Shown here: positions 8,438 to 17,421 of the stretch, piece after piece
Layout: each line of letters opens with the position of its first letter
Position numbering within the stretch: the first letter of the stretch is position 1
Assembly (NCBI RefSeq): GCF_036173105.1
Contig: NZ_CP108053.1
Span: 7,750,001-7,814,000, forward strand
DNA length: 64,000 bases
Source: Streptomyces sp. NBC_00287
GTDB lineage: Bacteria; Actinomycetota; Actinomycetes; Streptomycetales; Streptomycetaceae
Direction of reading: 5' to 3'
The notes under the pieces: model-generated
Told to the model about the DNA's origin: nothing
The model's input: the letters and a program-made list of their open reading frames with translations, nothing else
Databases searched by the model: none
Made by a program: the position numbers and the translations under genes

Positions 8438-11356
8438 TTATTCGAGAAGCTCCGCGTACGAACCCATGGCCAAGGCGATGTCCGCCTGGGCCCAGAACCG
8501 GTGATACGTGAACGAGGGAACCGCGCCGCCCGCCAGATACGACTCGATCTTCGACCACGCCGGGTCGTCCTCGTAGAAGGAGCGGATCGAGTCGAACGTC
8601 GACGACGAGTTGATCGCGTCACCGTTCGGCATCGTCCCGGTCCAGCCGCTCGGGACGTAGACCGAGTCGTCGAAGCGGTTGTAATCCGCGCGGTTCTCCA
8701 GAACGGCGATGCCGAGGGCATCCTGGTGGTTGTCCCACATGCCGTCCAGCAGCGCCTTCGCCGTCGTCGCCGCCGCGGTGTCACCGGAGCGGTCGGCGTA
8801 GTACGTCAGGGTCTTGGCGTACGCGGCCGCCACACCGACGTCATTGGTGTAGTCGGCGACGGTGACGTGAAGTCCCGTATTGGCACCGGGGTTGGTGGCG
8901 TTCCAGGTGTCGGGCTGACCCGACCACTGGAGCGTCGACGGGATCCGGTACGTGCCGTCCGGGTTGACGGTCGTGTGCGCGATCGCCCAGTCGACCCACT
9001 TGTCGAGGACCGCCTTCGCCGCTGCGTTCCCCGTCTGCTGGTAGTACTCGGCCACCCGCTCCATCGACCACGCCTGGAAGCCGAACCACTGGTTGGACGG
9101 CGGGTCGTGGTAGACGGGCTGCTGGTCGTAGTACATGCCGTAGAAGGTCGACTTGCCGGCCGGCGGAGTCGCGTAGCGGCCCGCCCAGCTGTTGGTCGCG
9201 CCGCCCGCGATCGCGCCCTCGCTGGACTGGAGCCAGCGGTAGAACTCGATCTGTCGCTCCAGGGACTTGGCCCAGTCCGCCTGCCCCGTCGCCGACTTGG
9301 GCTTCAGGTCGGCATAGCTCGCGAGAGCGTACGCGGCCATCGGGTTCTGGTAGCCGCCGTGCGCATGGCTGGAGCCGATGCGCCAGGCCCAGCCCGCCGA
9401 GGTGTCGGTGGCACCGCCCCAGGCGTAGTACCAGGACAGCAGATAGTGCGAGGAGTCCTTGCCGGTGCCGGCCGGGCAGGCCGACGGTCCGACGCAGTTG
9501 CCCACCTTCTTGAAGTACTTGTCGTACATCGCGTACCGCAGATAGTCGCCCATCTTCGCGGCCTTGGCGACGGTCGCGGAGATCTCGCCGCCCTTGCCCT
9601 GCGCGTCGGCCCACTTGTCGGCCCAGTAGGCGGCCTGCACCGCACGCGCGTCGGCGTCCGGGGCGTTGGTGAACTTCCACTGCTTGGCGTAGGAGGCGTC
9701 ACCCGTGAACAGGTCCAAGTACCCGTTCGTACCGCCGTACTTGAAGGCGTCACAGGTCGGTTGCGGCACCGTCTCCCACACCGACTCCTGCGCGCCGCGC
9801 TGGAAGGTGTTGATGTACGACGGACCGGTGTCCGAGGGGCCCGCCTCGCACTTGCCGGGCGAGTTGCCGTAGCCGTAGACGTTGTCGACGTCCTGGAGCC
9901 AGTGCATGCCGTAGACGTCGTCCGTGCCGTACGCGCTCTTCAGCTCCGCCGCGATCGGGTCGGATCCGACCGAGATCCCGGTGTCCAGCTTGGCCGGGTA
10001 CTCGTTCGGGGTGTCCAGCTCGGGCGCGTAGGTCGCGGGCTTGGAGGCGTTGTAGAAGGAGTTGGTCGGCTGGTCGGCGTGGGTCGGGATCATGTACTTC
10101 TCCATGATCTCCCAGGCGCCGTTGAACTTGGTCCAGTCGCCCGTGACCTTGCCGTACATCGCCTGCAGCCACAGCAGATAGCTGTAGGCCTCCGACGTGG
10201 TCTCATGGCCGTGGTCCGGGGCCTCCACGATCAGCGTCTCGACCGAGTGGTAGGGGATGCCCTCGGGTGAGAAGTAGCCGTTCGCCGGGTTGGTGATCTT
10301 CCCGTACAGCTCCAGGAAGCGGGCGTCGTACTCACCCGACGCCTCGATCTGAGTGACCGTCACCGCAGCCTTCGCATGGCCGTTAGCGGTCGACTCGAAG
10401 GTCGCCGCACCCGTCCCGGAGGAGTCGGCGGTGATGGTCACGCGCTGTGCGGTGTTCCAGTTCGACGGGGTGAAGGTGAGCGAGGCCCCGCCCGTGACCG
10501 ACAGACCCGAATTGCCGCTCGCGCGGGCGGTGGTGACGGTCACGTTGGCCGACGGCTGCGTGGACAGCTTGATGTCGTACGTGCCCGTCTCGCCCTGCTG
10601 CACGGCGAGTTGGTTGGTCGAGGCCACCACGGCGGGACCCGAGGCGACCGTGATACCGACCGGGGTCGACTCCGCGGACGCGCCCAGGCTGTCGTACGCC
10701 TTCGCCAGCAAGGAATGACTGCCCACGGTCAAACTGGAGACGGAGAGCGAGTAGGGCGCGCTCGTGTCCGTGCCCAGCAGCGTGGTGTCGTCGTAGAACT
10801 CGACCTTGCTGATCGTGGCGTTGTCGGCCGCCGCCGCGGTCGCCGCGAGCGGCACCGCGTCCCCTTGCGAGTAGACGGCACCCGCGGCCGGGCTGGTCAG
10901 CACCGTGATCGGGGGCTGATGGGTACCGGTGCAGGTGGTGCCGTTGATCGCGAAGGAGGCCGGGGCGGCATTGGTGCCGCTGTAGCTGAACTGCGCCCCG
11001 GTGGAGACCGCGGCGCCGGCCGCGATCCGTCCGTTGTACGAGGCGTTCTGCACGGTGATGTTCTGACCGGACTGCGACCAGGTCCCGTTCCAGCCGTTGC
11101 TGAGCTTCTGGTTGCCCGTGTAGGCGTACGTCAGGGTCCAGCCGTCGATCACATCCGTGCCGCGGTTGGTGATCGTCAGATCCGCGGTGAAGCCGGAGCC
11201 CCAGTCGTTGGTCTTGTAGTCGACGCTGCATTGCAGCGGCGCCGCCTGCGCGGGCGTCGTGCCCGTGGCGAGCAGGGTGAACGGAAGCGCCAGGGCAGCG
11301 ACGACGGCCGTCCAGGCGCGCCGTACCACTCTTCGTCTCCGGGGTGGGGGATGCAT
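8438..11356 (-). CDS. secreted cellulose 1,4-beta-cellobiosidase, CBM2-Ig-GH48
   Basis: A 972-residue exported enzyme. The Arg-rich signal peptide ends near ATGTTPAQA-A. CBM2 is at ~41-143 (CSVDYKTNDWGSGF), an Ig-like module at ~150-240 (PITVLTSPAAGAVYSQGD), a second beta-sandwich module at ~245-335, and GH48 at ~340-972. HETTSEAYSYLLWLQAMYGK carries the Glu that is the general acid in GH48. GH48 enzymes are processive, inverting exocellulases acting from the reducing end; they are the core partner of GH6 and GH5 cellulases. Start ATG 11356 has an AGGAGG site nine bases away. Divergent from the GH5-GH6 operon with a CebR-type box between. Confidence 0.95.
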   Translation of the reverse strand: MHPPPRRRRVVRRAWTAVVAALALPFTLLATGTTPAQAAPLQCSVDYKTNDWGSGFTADLTITNRGTDVIDGWTLTYAYTGNQKLSNGWNGTWSQSGQNITVQNASYNGRIAAGAAVSTGAQFSYSGTNAAPASFAINGTTCTGTHQPPITVLTSPAAGAVYSQGDAVPLAATAAAADNATISKVEFYDDTTLLGTDTSAPYSLSVSSLTVGSHSLLAKAYDSLGASAESTPVGITVASGPAVVASTNQLAVQQGETGTYDIKLSTQPSANVTVTTARASGNSGLSVTGGASLTFTPSNWNTAQRVTITADSSGTGAATFESTANGHAKAAVTVTQIEASGEYDARFLELYGKITNPANGYFSPEGIPYHSVETLIVEAPDHGHETTSEAYSYLLWLQAMYGKVTGDWTKFNGAWEIMEKYMIPTHADQPTNSFYNASKPATYAPELDTPNEYPAKLDTGISVGSDPIAAELKSAYGTDDVYGMHWLQDVDNVYGYGNSPGKCEAGPSDTGPSYINTFQRGAQESVWETVPQPTCDAFKYGGTNGYLDLFTGDASYAKQWKFTNAPDADARAVQAAYWADKWADAQGKGGEISATVAKAAKMGDYLRYAMYDKYFKKVGNCVGPSACPAGTGKDSSHYLLSWYYAWGGATDTSAGWAWRIGSSHAHGGYQNPMAAYALASYADLKPKSATGQADWAKSLERQIEFYRWLQSSEGAIAGGATNSWAGRYATPPAGKSTFYGMYYDQQPVYHDPPSNQWFGFQAWSMERVAEYYQQTGNAAAKAVLDKWVDWAIAHTTVNPDGTYRIPSTLQWSGQPDTWNATNPGANTGLHVTVADYTNDVGVAAAYAKTLTYYADRSGDTAAATTAKALLDGMWDNHQDALGIAVLENRADYNRFDDSVYVPSGWTGTMPNGDAINSSSTFDSIRSFYEDDPAWSKIESYLAGGAVPSFTYHRFWAQADIALAMGSYAELLE

Positions 11357-11402
11357 GTGCTGGTTCCTCCTTGCGGCTCGGAGAAGTCAAGGCTTGAACC
11401 AG

Positions 11403-11416
11403 TGGGAGCGCTCCCA
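11403..11416. promoter_or_regulatory. CebR box (perfect) upstream of the GH48 gene
   Basis: TGGGAGCGCTCCCA, identical to the operator known for the cellobiose/cellotriose-responsive repressor CebR of Streptomyces. It lies 46 bases from the GH48 start on the GH48 side of the divergent region. Confidence 0.9.
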
Positions 11417-11546
11417 TAGTGGGGACGAGGGTGCAAGGGGTCAAGACGCTTGAAGAGTCGAAAAGATTCGACGAACGGGGTTGAGTAAAAGTCAAGGAAC
11501 TCCCCTGTCCTTTACTGTCACTTGGCGCTAGCTTCGTTGACACCAG

Positions 11547-11560
11547 TGGGAGCGGTTCCA
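11547..11560. promoter_or_regulatory. CebR-like box (two mismatches) upstream of the GH5-GH6 operon
   Basis: TGGGAGCGGTTCCA, two differences from the perfect CebR palindrome. It lies 47 bases before the GH5 start, giving each divergent unit its own box. The imperfect right half suggests weaker binding. Confidence 0.8.
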
Positions 11561-11607
11561 TCAGTCGACGCGTCCGTCACGACGCGCTGATCTGCAAGGA
11601 GTCGCTC

Positions 11608-13086
11608 ATGCGACACCCCCCGCGTTCAGTACTTTTAGCCGCCGCCGGAGCGATCGCCCTTGTCACGGGCATGACCATTCCGGTCGTCACGGCGTCGGGA
11701 GCCACACCCGCGTGCACGGTGGAGTACTCCATCACCGGACAGTGGGACACCGGCTTCCAGGGCGCCGTGAAGATCACCAACAATGCGGCCGCGCTGAGCA
11801 GTTGGAGCCTCGGCTTCGACTTCCCGGCCGGCCAGAAGGTCAACCAGGGCTGGAACGCCAAGTGGTCCCAGTCCGGTACGACCGTGACGGCGGTGAACGA
11901 GAGCTACAACGGCACGCTCGGCACCGGCGCGAGCGTCAGCGCCGGGTTCCTCGCCTCGTGGGCGGGGAGCAACCCGGTACCAACCGCGTTCACGCTCAAC
12001 GGTGTTGCCTGCAATGTCGACGCCGAGCCGACACCCACGCCTACGCCCACTGATCCACCCGACCCGGGCGCGGGCCCGCCCGCACTCCACGTCTCCGGCA
12101 ACAAGCTCGTGGACGCCGACGGCACCACGCGTCGTCTGCTCGGCGTCAACCGTTCCGGCGGCGAGTTCATGTGCGTCCAAGGGCGCGGCATCTTCGACGG
12201 ACCGGTCGACGACGCCTCGGTCGAGGCGATCGCCGACTGGAACGCCAACACGGTCCGCATCCCGCTGAACGAGGAGTGCTGGCTGGGCCTGGACAACATC
12301 GACGCCCGGTACCGCGGCAGCGCCTATATCGAGGCCGTCGAGGACCTGGTGGCCCGGGTGAAGGCGCACGGCATGACGCCGATGCTCGAACTGCACTGGT
12401 CCTGGGGGCAGTACACCGGCAACTCGGCGGGCTGCTCGGACGTACACGCGAGCTGCCAGAAGCCGATGCCCAACATGCAGTACACACCGGCGTTCTGGAC
12501 GTCGGTGGCCAACACCTTCAAGGACGACCCGAGCGTCGTCTTCGATCTGTTCAACGAGCCCTACCCGGACCGCGCCACCACCACGACCACCCAGGCGTGG
12601 CAGTGCTGGCGGGACGGTGGCACCTGCCCCGGCATCGGCTACGAGGTGGCCGGGATGCAGGACCTGATCGACGCGGTGCGCTCGACCGGCGCCGAGAACG
12701 TGATCCTGGCCGGCGGGCTCGCCTACTCGAACGACCTGAGCCAGTGGCTGACGTACCGACCCACTGATCCCACCGGCAATCTCGCCGCGGCATGGCACGT
12801 CTACAACTTCAACTCCTGTGTGAACGAGAGCTGCTGGAACTCCACGCTCGCCCCCGTCGCGGCCCAAGTGCCGCTGGTGGCAGGGGAGATCGGAGAGAAC
12901 ACCTGCGGTCACTCCTTCATCGACCAGGTCATGAAGTGGTTCGACGACCGCGGCCTGTCCTACCTGGGCTGGACCTGGAACACCTGGGACTGCAACTCCG
13001 GTCCCGCGCTGATCACCTCCTACGACGGAACTCCCACGTCGTACGGGATCGGACTGCGCGACCACCTGCGCACCGTCAACCCCTAA
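11608..13086 (+). CDS. secreted endo-1,4-beta-glucanase, CBM2-GH5
   Basis: A 492-residue exported cellulase. Signal peptide ~1-32; CBM2 ~35-134 (CTVEYSITGQWDTGFQGAVK); Pro/Thr linker (PTPTPTDPPDPG); GH5 ~157-492. The acid/base Glu is in VFDLFNEPYPD and the nucleophile Glu is in LVAGEIGENTCG; WHVYNFNSC is also typical. It makes internal cuts in cellulose and feeds the exo-enzymes next door. ATG 11608 follows AAGGAG (11596-11601). Codon 10 (11635-11637) is TTA, a rare leucine codon read by the bldA tRNA in Streptomyces, so expression may be tied to development. A CebR-like box lies upstream. The GH6 gene follows after 30 bases, probably in the same transcript. Confidence 0.95.
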   Translation: MRHPPRSVLLAAAGAIALVTGMTIPVVTASGATPACTVEYSITGQWDTGFQGAVKITNNAAALSSWSLGFDFPAGQKVNQGWNAKWSQSGTTVTAVNESYNGTLGTGASVSAGFLASWAGSNPVPTAFTLNGVACNVDAEPTPTPTPTDPPDPGAGPPALHVSGNKLVDADGTTRRLLGVNRSGGEFMCVQGRGIFDGPVDDASVEAIADWNANTVRIPLNEECWLGLDNIDARYRGSAYIEAVEDLVARVKAHGMTPMLELHWSWGQYTGNSAGCSDVHASCQKPMPNMQYTPAFWTSVANTFKDDPSVVFDLFNEPYPDRATTTTTQAWQCWRDGGTCPGIGYEVAGMQDLIDAVRSTGAENVILAGGLAYSNDLSQWLTYRPTDPTGNLAAAWHVYNFNSCVNESCWNSTLAPVAAQVPLVAGEIGENTCGHSFIDQVMKWFDDRGLSYLGWTWNTWDCNSGPALITSYDGTPTSYGIGLRDHLRTVNP

Positions 13087-13116
13087 CCCCGTATCGGAAG
13101 AAGGACACCCGCACTC

Positions 13117-14832
13117 ATGAGTCGTACCAGAACAGCGATGCTCGCCGCCCTGGCGCTGGTCGCCGGGGCCTCCGGGACGGCGCTGGCCGCCGTGCCCGAC
13201 GAGATCGGCACCGCGGCCGTGCCCTGCACCGTCGACTACAAGGTGCAGAACCAGTGGGGCACCGGCTTCACCGCCGCCGTCACCGTCACCAACAACGGTG
13301 CTGCCAAGAGCAGTTGGGCGGTGAAGTGGTCGTACGCCGGTAACCAGCAGATCACCAACGGCTGGAACGCCAAGCTCAGCCAGAGCGGTACGGCCGTCAC
13401 CGCCGCCAACGAGTCCTACAACGGCACCTTGGGCACCGGCGGTTCGGTCAGTTTCGGCTTCAACGCCTCCTACAGCGGCACCAACGCCATCCCGGCCACC
13501 TTCACGCTGGACGGCGTGACCTGCAACGTCGACGACGGAGGCGGCGGCACCGACCCGGACCCGGACCCGCAGCCGGGTAACCGCGTGGACAACCCGTACT
13601 CCGGCGCCAAGGTCTATGTGAACCCCGAGTGGGCCGCGAAGGCCGCCGCCGAGCCGGGCGGCAGCCGGATCTCCAACCAGCCGACGGGTGTGTGGCTGGA
13701 CCGGATCGCCGCGATCAACGGCGTCAATGGCGGTATGGGGTTGCGCGACCACCTCGATGAGGCCCTGACGCAGAAGGGCAGCGGAGAGCTCGTCGTCCAG
13801 CTGGTGATCTACAACCTGCCCGGACGGGACTGCGCGGCCCTCGCCTCCAACGGTGAGCTCGGCCCGACGGAGATCGGCCGGTACAAGACCGAGTACATCG
13901 ACCCGATCGCCGCGATCCTCGCCGACCCCAAGTACGCCGGGCTGCGGATCGTCACCACCGTCGAGATCGACTCGCTGCCCAACCTCGTCACCAACACCGG
14001 AAGCCGCCCGACGGCCACCCCGGAGTGCGATGTGATGAAGGCCAACGGCAACTACGTCAAGGGCGTCGGCTACGCGCTCAGCGAGCTCGGTGACGTGCCC
14101 AACGTCTACAACTACGTGGACGCCGGGCACCACGGCTGGATCGGCTGGGACGACAACTTCGCGCCGTCCGCCCAGCTCTTCAAGGAGGCGGCGACGGCCG
14201 AGGGCGCCACGGTCAACGACGTCCACGGCTTCATCACCAACACGGCCAACTACAGCGCCCTGAAGGAGAACAACTTCACCATCAACGACAACGTGGCCGG
14301 GAAGTCGGTCCGCGAGTCCAAGTGGGTCGACTGGAACCGGTATGTCGACGAGCTGTCCTTCGCCCAGGCCTTCCGCAACCAGCTGGTCTCGGTCGGCTTC
14401 AACTCCTCCATCGGCATGCTGATCGACACCTCCCGCAACGGCTGGGGCGGCACCGCACGGCCCACTGGACCGGGCGCGACGACCAGCGTCGACACGTACG
14501 TCGACGGCGGGCGCTATGACCGCCGCCTCAACACCGGCAACTGGTGCAACCAGTCCGGAGCCGGCCTCGGCGAGCGCCCGCAGGCCGCACCGGCCACCGG
14601 GATCGACGCCTACGTGTGGATGAAGCCGCCGGGTGAGTCCGACGGCTCCAGCAGCGCGATCCCGAACGACGAGGGCAAGGGCTTCGACCGGATGTGCGAC
14701 CCGACCTACACGGGCAACCCGCGCAACAACAACAACATGTCCGGCGCCCTGCCGAACTCGCCGCTGTCCGGGCACTGGTTCTCCGCCCAGTTCCAGCAGC
14801 TGATGCAGAACGCCTACCCGCCGCTGCCGTAA
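13117..14832 (+). CDS. secreted exocellobiohydrolase, CBM2-GH6
   Basis: A 571-residue exported enzyme. Signal peptide ~1-25 (MLAALALVAGASGTALAA); CBM2 ~33-135 (CTVDYKVQNQWGTGF); acidic Gly/Pro linker (GGGGTDPDPDPQPG); GH6 ~155-571. The motif YNLPGRDCAA has the catalytic-acid Asp, and IVTTVEIDSLPNLVTN matches a GH6 signature. The length and extra loops fit a non-reducing-end exocellulase rather than a short GH6 endoglucanase. ATG 13117 is preceded by AGAAGGA and lies 30 bases after the GH5 stop. A strong terminator follows, closing the operon. Confidence 0.94.
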   Translation: MSRTRTAMLAALALVAGASGTALAAVPDEIGTAAVPCTVDYKVQNQWGTGFTAAVTVTNNGAAKSSWAVKWSYAGNQQITNGWNAKLSQSGTAVTAANESYNGTLGTGGSVSFGFNASYSGTNAIPATFTLDGVTCNVDDGGGGTDPDPDPQPGNRVDNPYSGAKVYVNPEWAAKAAAEPGGSRISNQPTGVWLDRIAAINGVNGGMGLRDHLDEALTQKGSGELVVQLVIYNLPGRDCAALASNGELGPTEIGRYKTEYIDPIAAILADPKYAGLRIVTTVEIDSLPNLVTNTGSRPTATPECDVMKANGNYVKGVGYALSELGDVPNVYNYVDAGHHGWIGWDDNFAPSAQLFKEAATAEGATVNDVHGFITNTANYSALKENNFTINDNVAGKSVRESKWVDWNRYVDELSFAQAFRNQLVSVGFNSSIGMLIDTSRNGWGGTARPTGPGATTSVDTYVDGGRYDRRLNTGNWCNQSGAGLGERPQAAPATGIDAYVWMKPPGESDGSSSAIPNDEGKGFDRMCDPTYTGNPRNNNNMSGALPNSPLSGHWFSAQFQQLMQNAYPPLP

Positions 14833-14844
14833 GCGGCTGACCCC

Positions 14845-14887
14845 GCCGGGGCCCGGAAAGTACCGGGCCCCGGCGCAGGTCGTTTTT
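14845..14887 (+). terminator. rho-independent terminator of the GH5-GH6 operon
   Basis: Perfect 12-bp stem GCCGGGGCCCGG / CCGGGCCCCGGC with a six-base loop (14845-14874), followed by a T run at 14883-14887. Confidence 0.9.
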
Positions 14888-14965
14888 GCGGTTACGGCAA
14901 CGTCGATTGCCTCCCGACGGTGCGTCGGCGCACGCTGGCGGCATCCGGAGGAGAGGCTGGCCACC

Positions 14966-15841
14966 ATGGCGCACGATCACGCACACAAGCACGACCACAC
15001 CGACATCGACTGGGCCGAGATGGCCGAGCACCTGGAGACGCAGGCCGAGCTGTACACGCCGCTGACCGAGCACGCGCTCGCCTGGCTGGGCGGAAAGCAG
15101 TCCGAGCCGGGCCTGATCGTCGACGCGGGCAGCGGCCCCGGCGTCGTCTCCTGCATGCTCGCCGACGCCTTCCCCGGCGCCCGGGTCGTCGCCGTCGACG
15201 GCTCCGAGCCGCTGCTGGAGCGGGCCCGCGCCCGCGCGGAACGGCTCGACGTCACGGACCGTTTCGGCACGCTGTGCGGTGAACTCCCCGATGTCATGGC
15301 CGACTTGGACTATCCCGCCGATCTGATCTGGGCCAGCTACAGCCTGCATCACCTCGGTGATCAGCAGGCCGCCCTTGCCGCGTATGCCTCGCGGCTGACC
15401 GTCGGTGGCACGTTGGCCCTCGTGGAGGGGGGTCTGCCCACTCGCTTTCTGCCGCGGGACTTCGGTATCGGGCGGCCGGGGCTTCAGGCGCGGCTCGATG
15501 CGGTGCAGGAGGATTGGTTCGCCTCGATGCGGGCGTCCCTGCCGGGGAGTGTGTCGGTGCCCGAGGACTGGCGGGCGCTTATGGCCGGCGCCGGGTTGAA
15601 GCCGACGGGTACGCGTACTTTCCTGCTCGATCTGCCTGCGCCGGCTCCTGACCGGGCGCGTGTTGTGGCCGCGGATACGTTCCGGCGGTTTCGGGAGGTC
15701 CTTGGGGACGCGCTCGATGCGGAGGATCTGGCTACGCTTGATCGGCTTCTTGATCCGGATGACAAGGCGAGTTTGCATCATCGGGCGGATCTGTTTGTTT
15801 TGGCTGCTCGGACTGTGCATACCGCTGTGCGGACTGGGTGA
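14966..15841 (+). CDS. class I SAM-dependent methyltransferase with His-rich N-terminus
   Basis: A 291-residue protein. The N-terminus is His/Asp-rich (MAHDHAHKHDHTDIDW), which may bind metal. Motif I is LIVDAGSGPGVVS near residue 50, followed by VVAVDGSE and a motif IV-like LIWASYSLHHLG. Substrate unknown. ATG 14966 follows GGAGGAGAGG (14948-14957). The last ~150 codons drift to lower third-position GC (TTT, TTG, CTT, GTT codons) unlike the first half. Followed by a repeat with nested hairpins shared with the convergent gene. Confidence 0.85.
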   Translation: MAHDHAHKHDHTDIDWAEMAEHLETQAELYTPLTEHALAWLGGKQSEPGLIVDAGSGPGVVSCMLADAFPGARVVAVDGSEPLLERARARAERLDVTDRFGTLCGELPDVMADLDYPADLIWASYSLHHLGDQQAALAAYASRLTVGGTLALVEGGLPTRFLPRDFGIGRPGLQARLDAVQEDWFASMRASLPGSVSVPEDWRALMAGAGLKPTGTRTFLLDLPAPAPDRARVVAADTFRRFREVLGDALDAEDLATLDRLLDPDDKASLHHRADLFVLAARTVHTAVRTG

Positions 15842-15862
15842 GTGGCCTGGTGCTGCGCCGTT

Positions 15863-15926
15863 GGGGCTGGTCGCGCCCACGCGGCGGAGCCGCATATCGA
15901 CACAGCCCCGCGCCCCTGACGGGGCG
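15863..15926. repeat. GC-rich intergenic repeat with nested hairpins, possible bidirectional terminator
   Basis: Between two convergent genes: an outer stem GGGGCTG (15863-15869) / CAGCCCC (15903-15909) encloses GCGGC-GGA-GCCGC (15881-15893), followed by a second hairpin CGCCCC-TGAC-GGGGCG (15911-15926). From memory, near-identical elements recur between genes in many Streptomyces genomes. No T run follows. Confidence 0.6.
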
Positions 15927-15927
15927 C

Positions 15928-17304
15928 TCAGCATGCCCCTGGTTGGGCGTGCACGGTGATACTCGCGCCCTGGAGCTGCCGGGTGCTGCACTCCTCGAAG
16001 TAGCGGGCCAGCACCCGGCGCTTGGTGATCTCCTGGGCGGTCTGGTCTACGGGCTGCCCTGCGGGATCGCGTAGGGCTACGACGCGATCTGTCGCCAGGA
16101 GTCGGGCTCGGATCTCGGATGCGGGGACCTCCGTGCCGTACAGGGTGTGCGAGGCGGTCGGGGTGCCCTTCAGGGCCAGGTCGCGCAGGGAACTGGGGTG
16201 GGTGAGGGTCCACACACGGCGGCGGGACGGCATGAACACGATCGCGTCGGCGTCGGCCTCCCTGATGGCCTGGGCGATGGCGGTGACGTCGTCCGTGCGG
16301 CTTTCGGGTGTGCGCAGGTGCAGGGTGGTCGGCAGGAGTGCGGCTACGGCGGCCCCCGCGGCGATCAGCCACAGCGCGCGCCGTCTGCGGAGCAGGCGGT
16401 CCAGGGCCGCGCCCACCAGCAGGGCCGTGCCGAGGTGACCGTAGAGGACGTAACGGTCGACGTACAGCGGCTTGATCAGGGAGAGCAGCAGGAGCAGTAG
16501 GGCGGGCAGGACCAGCAGGGGTAGGGCGAGCCGGGGCAGGGGGCCCTTGAGGAGTACGGTGCAGCCGATTCCCAGCAGTGTTACCCCGGCGAACCCCAGC
16601 AGTGCCCCGGCGCCTATGCCGCCGATCCAGGCGACCTGCTCCGACTGGCCCATGCTCAGGACAGCCAGTGGGGTGAGGGCGGCTGCGACCGTGAGGGTTG
16701 CCGTCATGCCGGCCCGGCGGGCGCGCCGAGGGAGCGCCACCAGGTGCGCGACTGCCGCGAGCACCGCGAATTCGTGCAGCAGACACGCCGTCAGCAGCAC
16801 CGCCCCGTACCCGGCCCAGGCCCGGCGGCGGCCCGAGCGCACCGCGCCGAGCAGCAGGTACGTCGCCCAGGCGACCAGCGCGCACACCAGCGCGTAGCTG
16901 CGGCCCTCCTGGGCGTACCGCTGGACCGGCGGCAGCAGTGCGAACACGAGCCCGGCGAGCAGACCGGCCCGCGGTCCGGCGAGGCGGTGCCCCAGCAGGG
17001 CGACGGACCCGCACGCCGCTGCGGCGGCGAGCACCGAGGGCAGCCGTAGCACCAGCAGCGGGTCCAGGTCCCCGGGCATCTGGAACAGGCCGTGCATGAG
17101 CAGGTAGTACAGGCCGTGCACGGCGTCGGCCTCGGCGAGCGTCGCCATGAGGTCGGGCAGCGGGCGCCGGGCCATGTCGTACGTCACCGCCTCGTCCCGC
17201 CACAGGCCGCCGCCGCGTCTTATGCCCCAGAGGCCGAGGACTAGGCAGAGGGCGACGGGCAGCAGGACCGCGGTGGCGGAGGTGCGCGGTGCGGGCCGTG
17301 CCAC
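15928..17304 (-). CDS. integral-membrane glycosyltransferase (GT39/PMT-like)
   Basis: A protein of ~458 residues with about ten hydrophobic segments, an early GLWRDEAVTYDMA (Asp-Glu in the first outer loop, as in ArnT/PMT GT-C enzymes) and a C-terminal soluble domain (~330-458). Such enzymes transfer sugars from polyprenyl phosphate donors on the outer face of the membrane. The frame stays open to 17616, overlapping the divergent gene, so the start must be downstream. GTG 17304 (before ARPAPRTSATAVLLPVALCLVLG) is the best candidate but has no strong ribosome-binding site. Convergent with the methyltransferase. Confidence 0.75.
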   Translation of the reverse strand: MARPAPRTSATAVLLPVALCLVLGLWGIRRGGGLWRDEAVTYDMARRPLPDLMATLAEADAVHGLYYLLMHGLFQMPGDLDPLLVLRLPSVLAAAAACGSVALLGHRLAGPRAGLLAGLVFALLPPVQRYAQEGRSYALVCALVAWATYLLLGAVRSGRRRAWAGYGAVLLTACLLHEFAVLAAVAHLVALPRRARRAGMTATLTVAAALTPLAVLSMGQSEQVAWIGGIGAGALLGFAGVTLLGIGCTVLLKGPLPRLALPLLVLPALLLLLLSLIKPLYVDRYVLYGHLGTALLVGAALDRLLRRRRALWLIAAGAAVAALLPTTLHLRTPESRTDDVTAIAQAIREADADAIVFMPSRRRVWTLTHPSSLRDLALKGTPTASHTLYGTEVPASEIRARLLATDRVVALRDPAGQPVDQTAQEITKRRVLARYFEECSTRQLQGASITVHAQPGAC

Positions 17305-17421
17305 GCGGATGCGTGGGGGCCTGGTGGGCAGGAGGACGGGCTCGGGTATGTGTGCGGTGGCGATGGCGGGCTCCGGTGCGTGACGGGAGGGGTGTGCACC
17401 GTCGAGTCCAGACGTCGGCGG

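Noticed and set aside
6074..10270. Very long open frame on the plus strand opposite the GH74 and GH48 genes
   Set aside because: It is antisense to two clear cellulases, has no recognisable domain, and is Arg/Val/Gly-biased as expected of a GC-rich shadow frame.
11635..14967. Long minus-strand open frame opposite GH5 and GH6
   Set aside because: Same reasons: no domain, composition of an antisense shadow, and the sense genes are certain.
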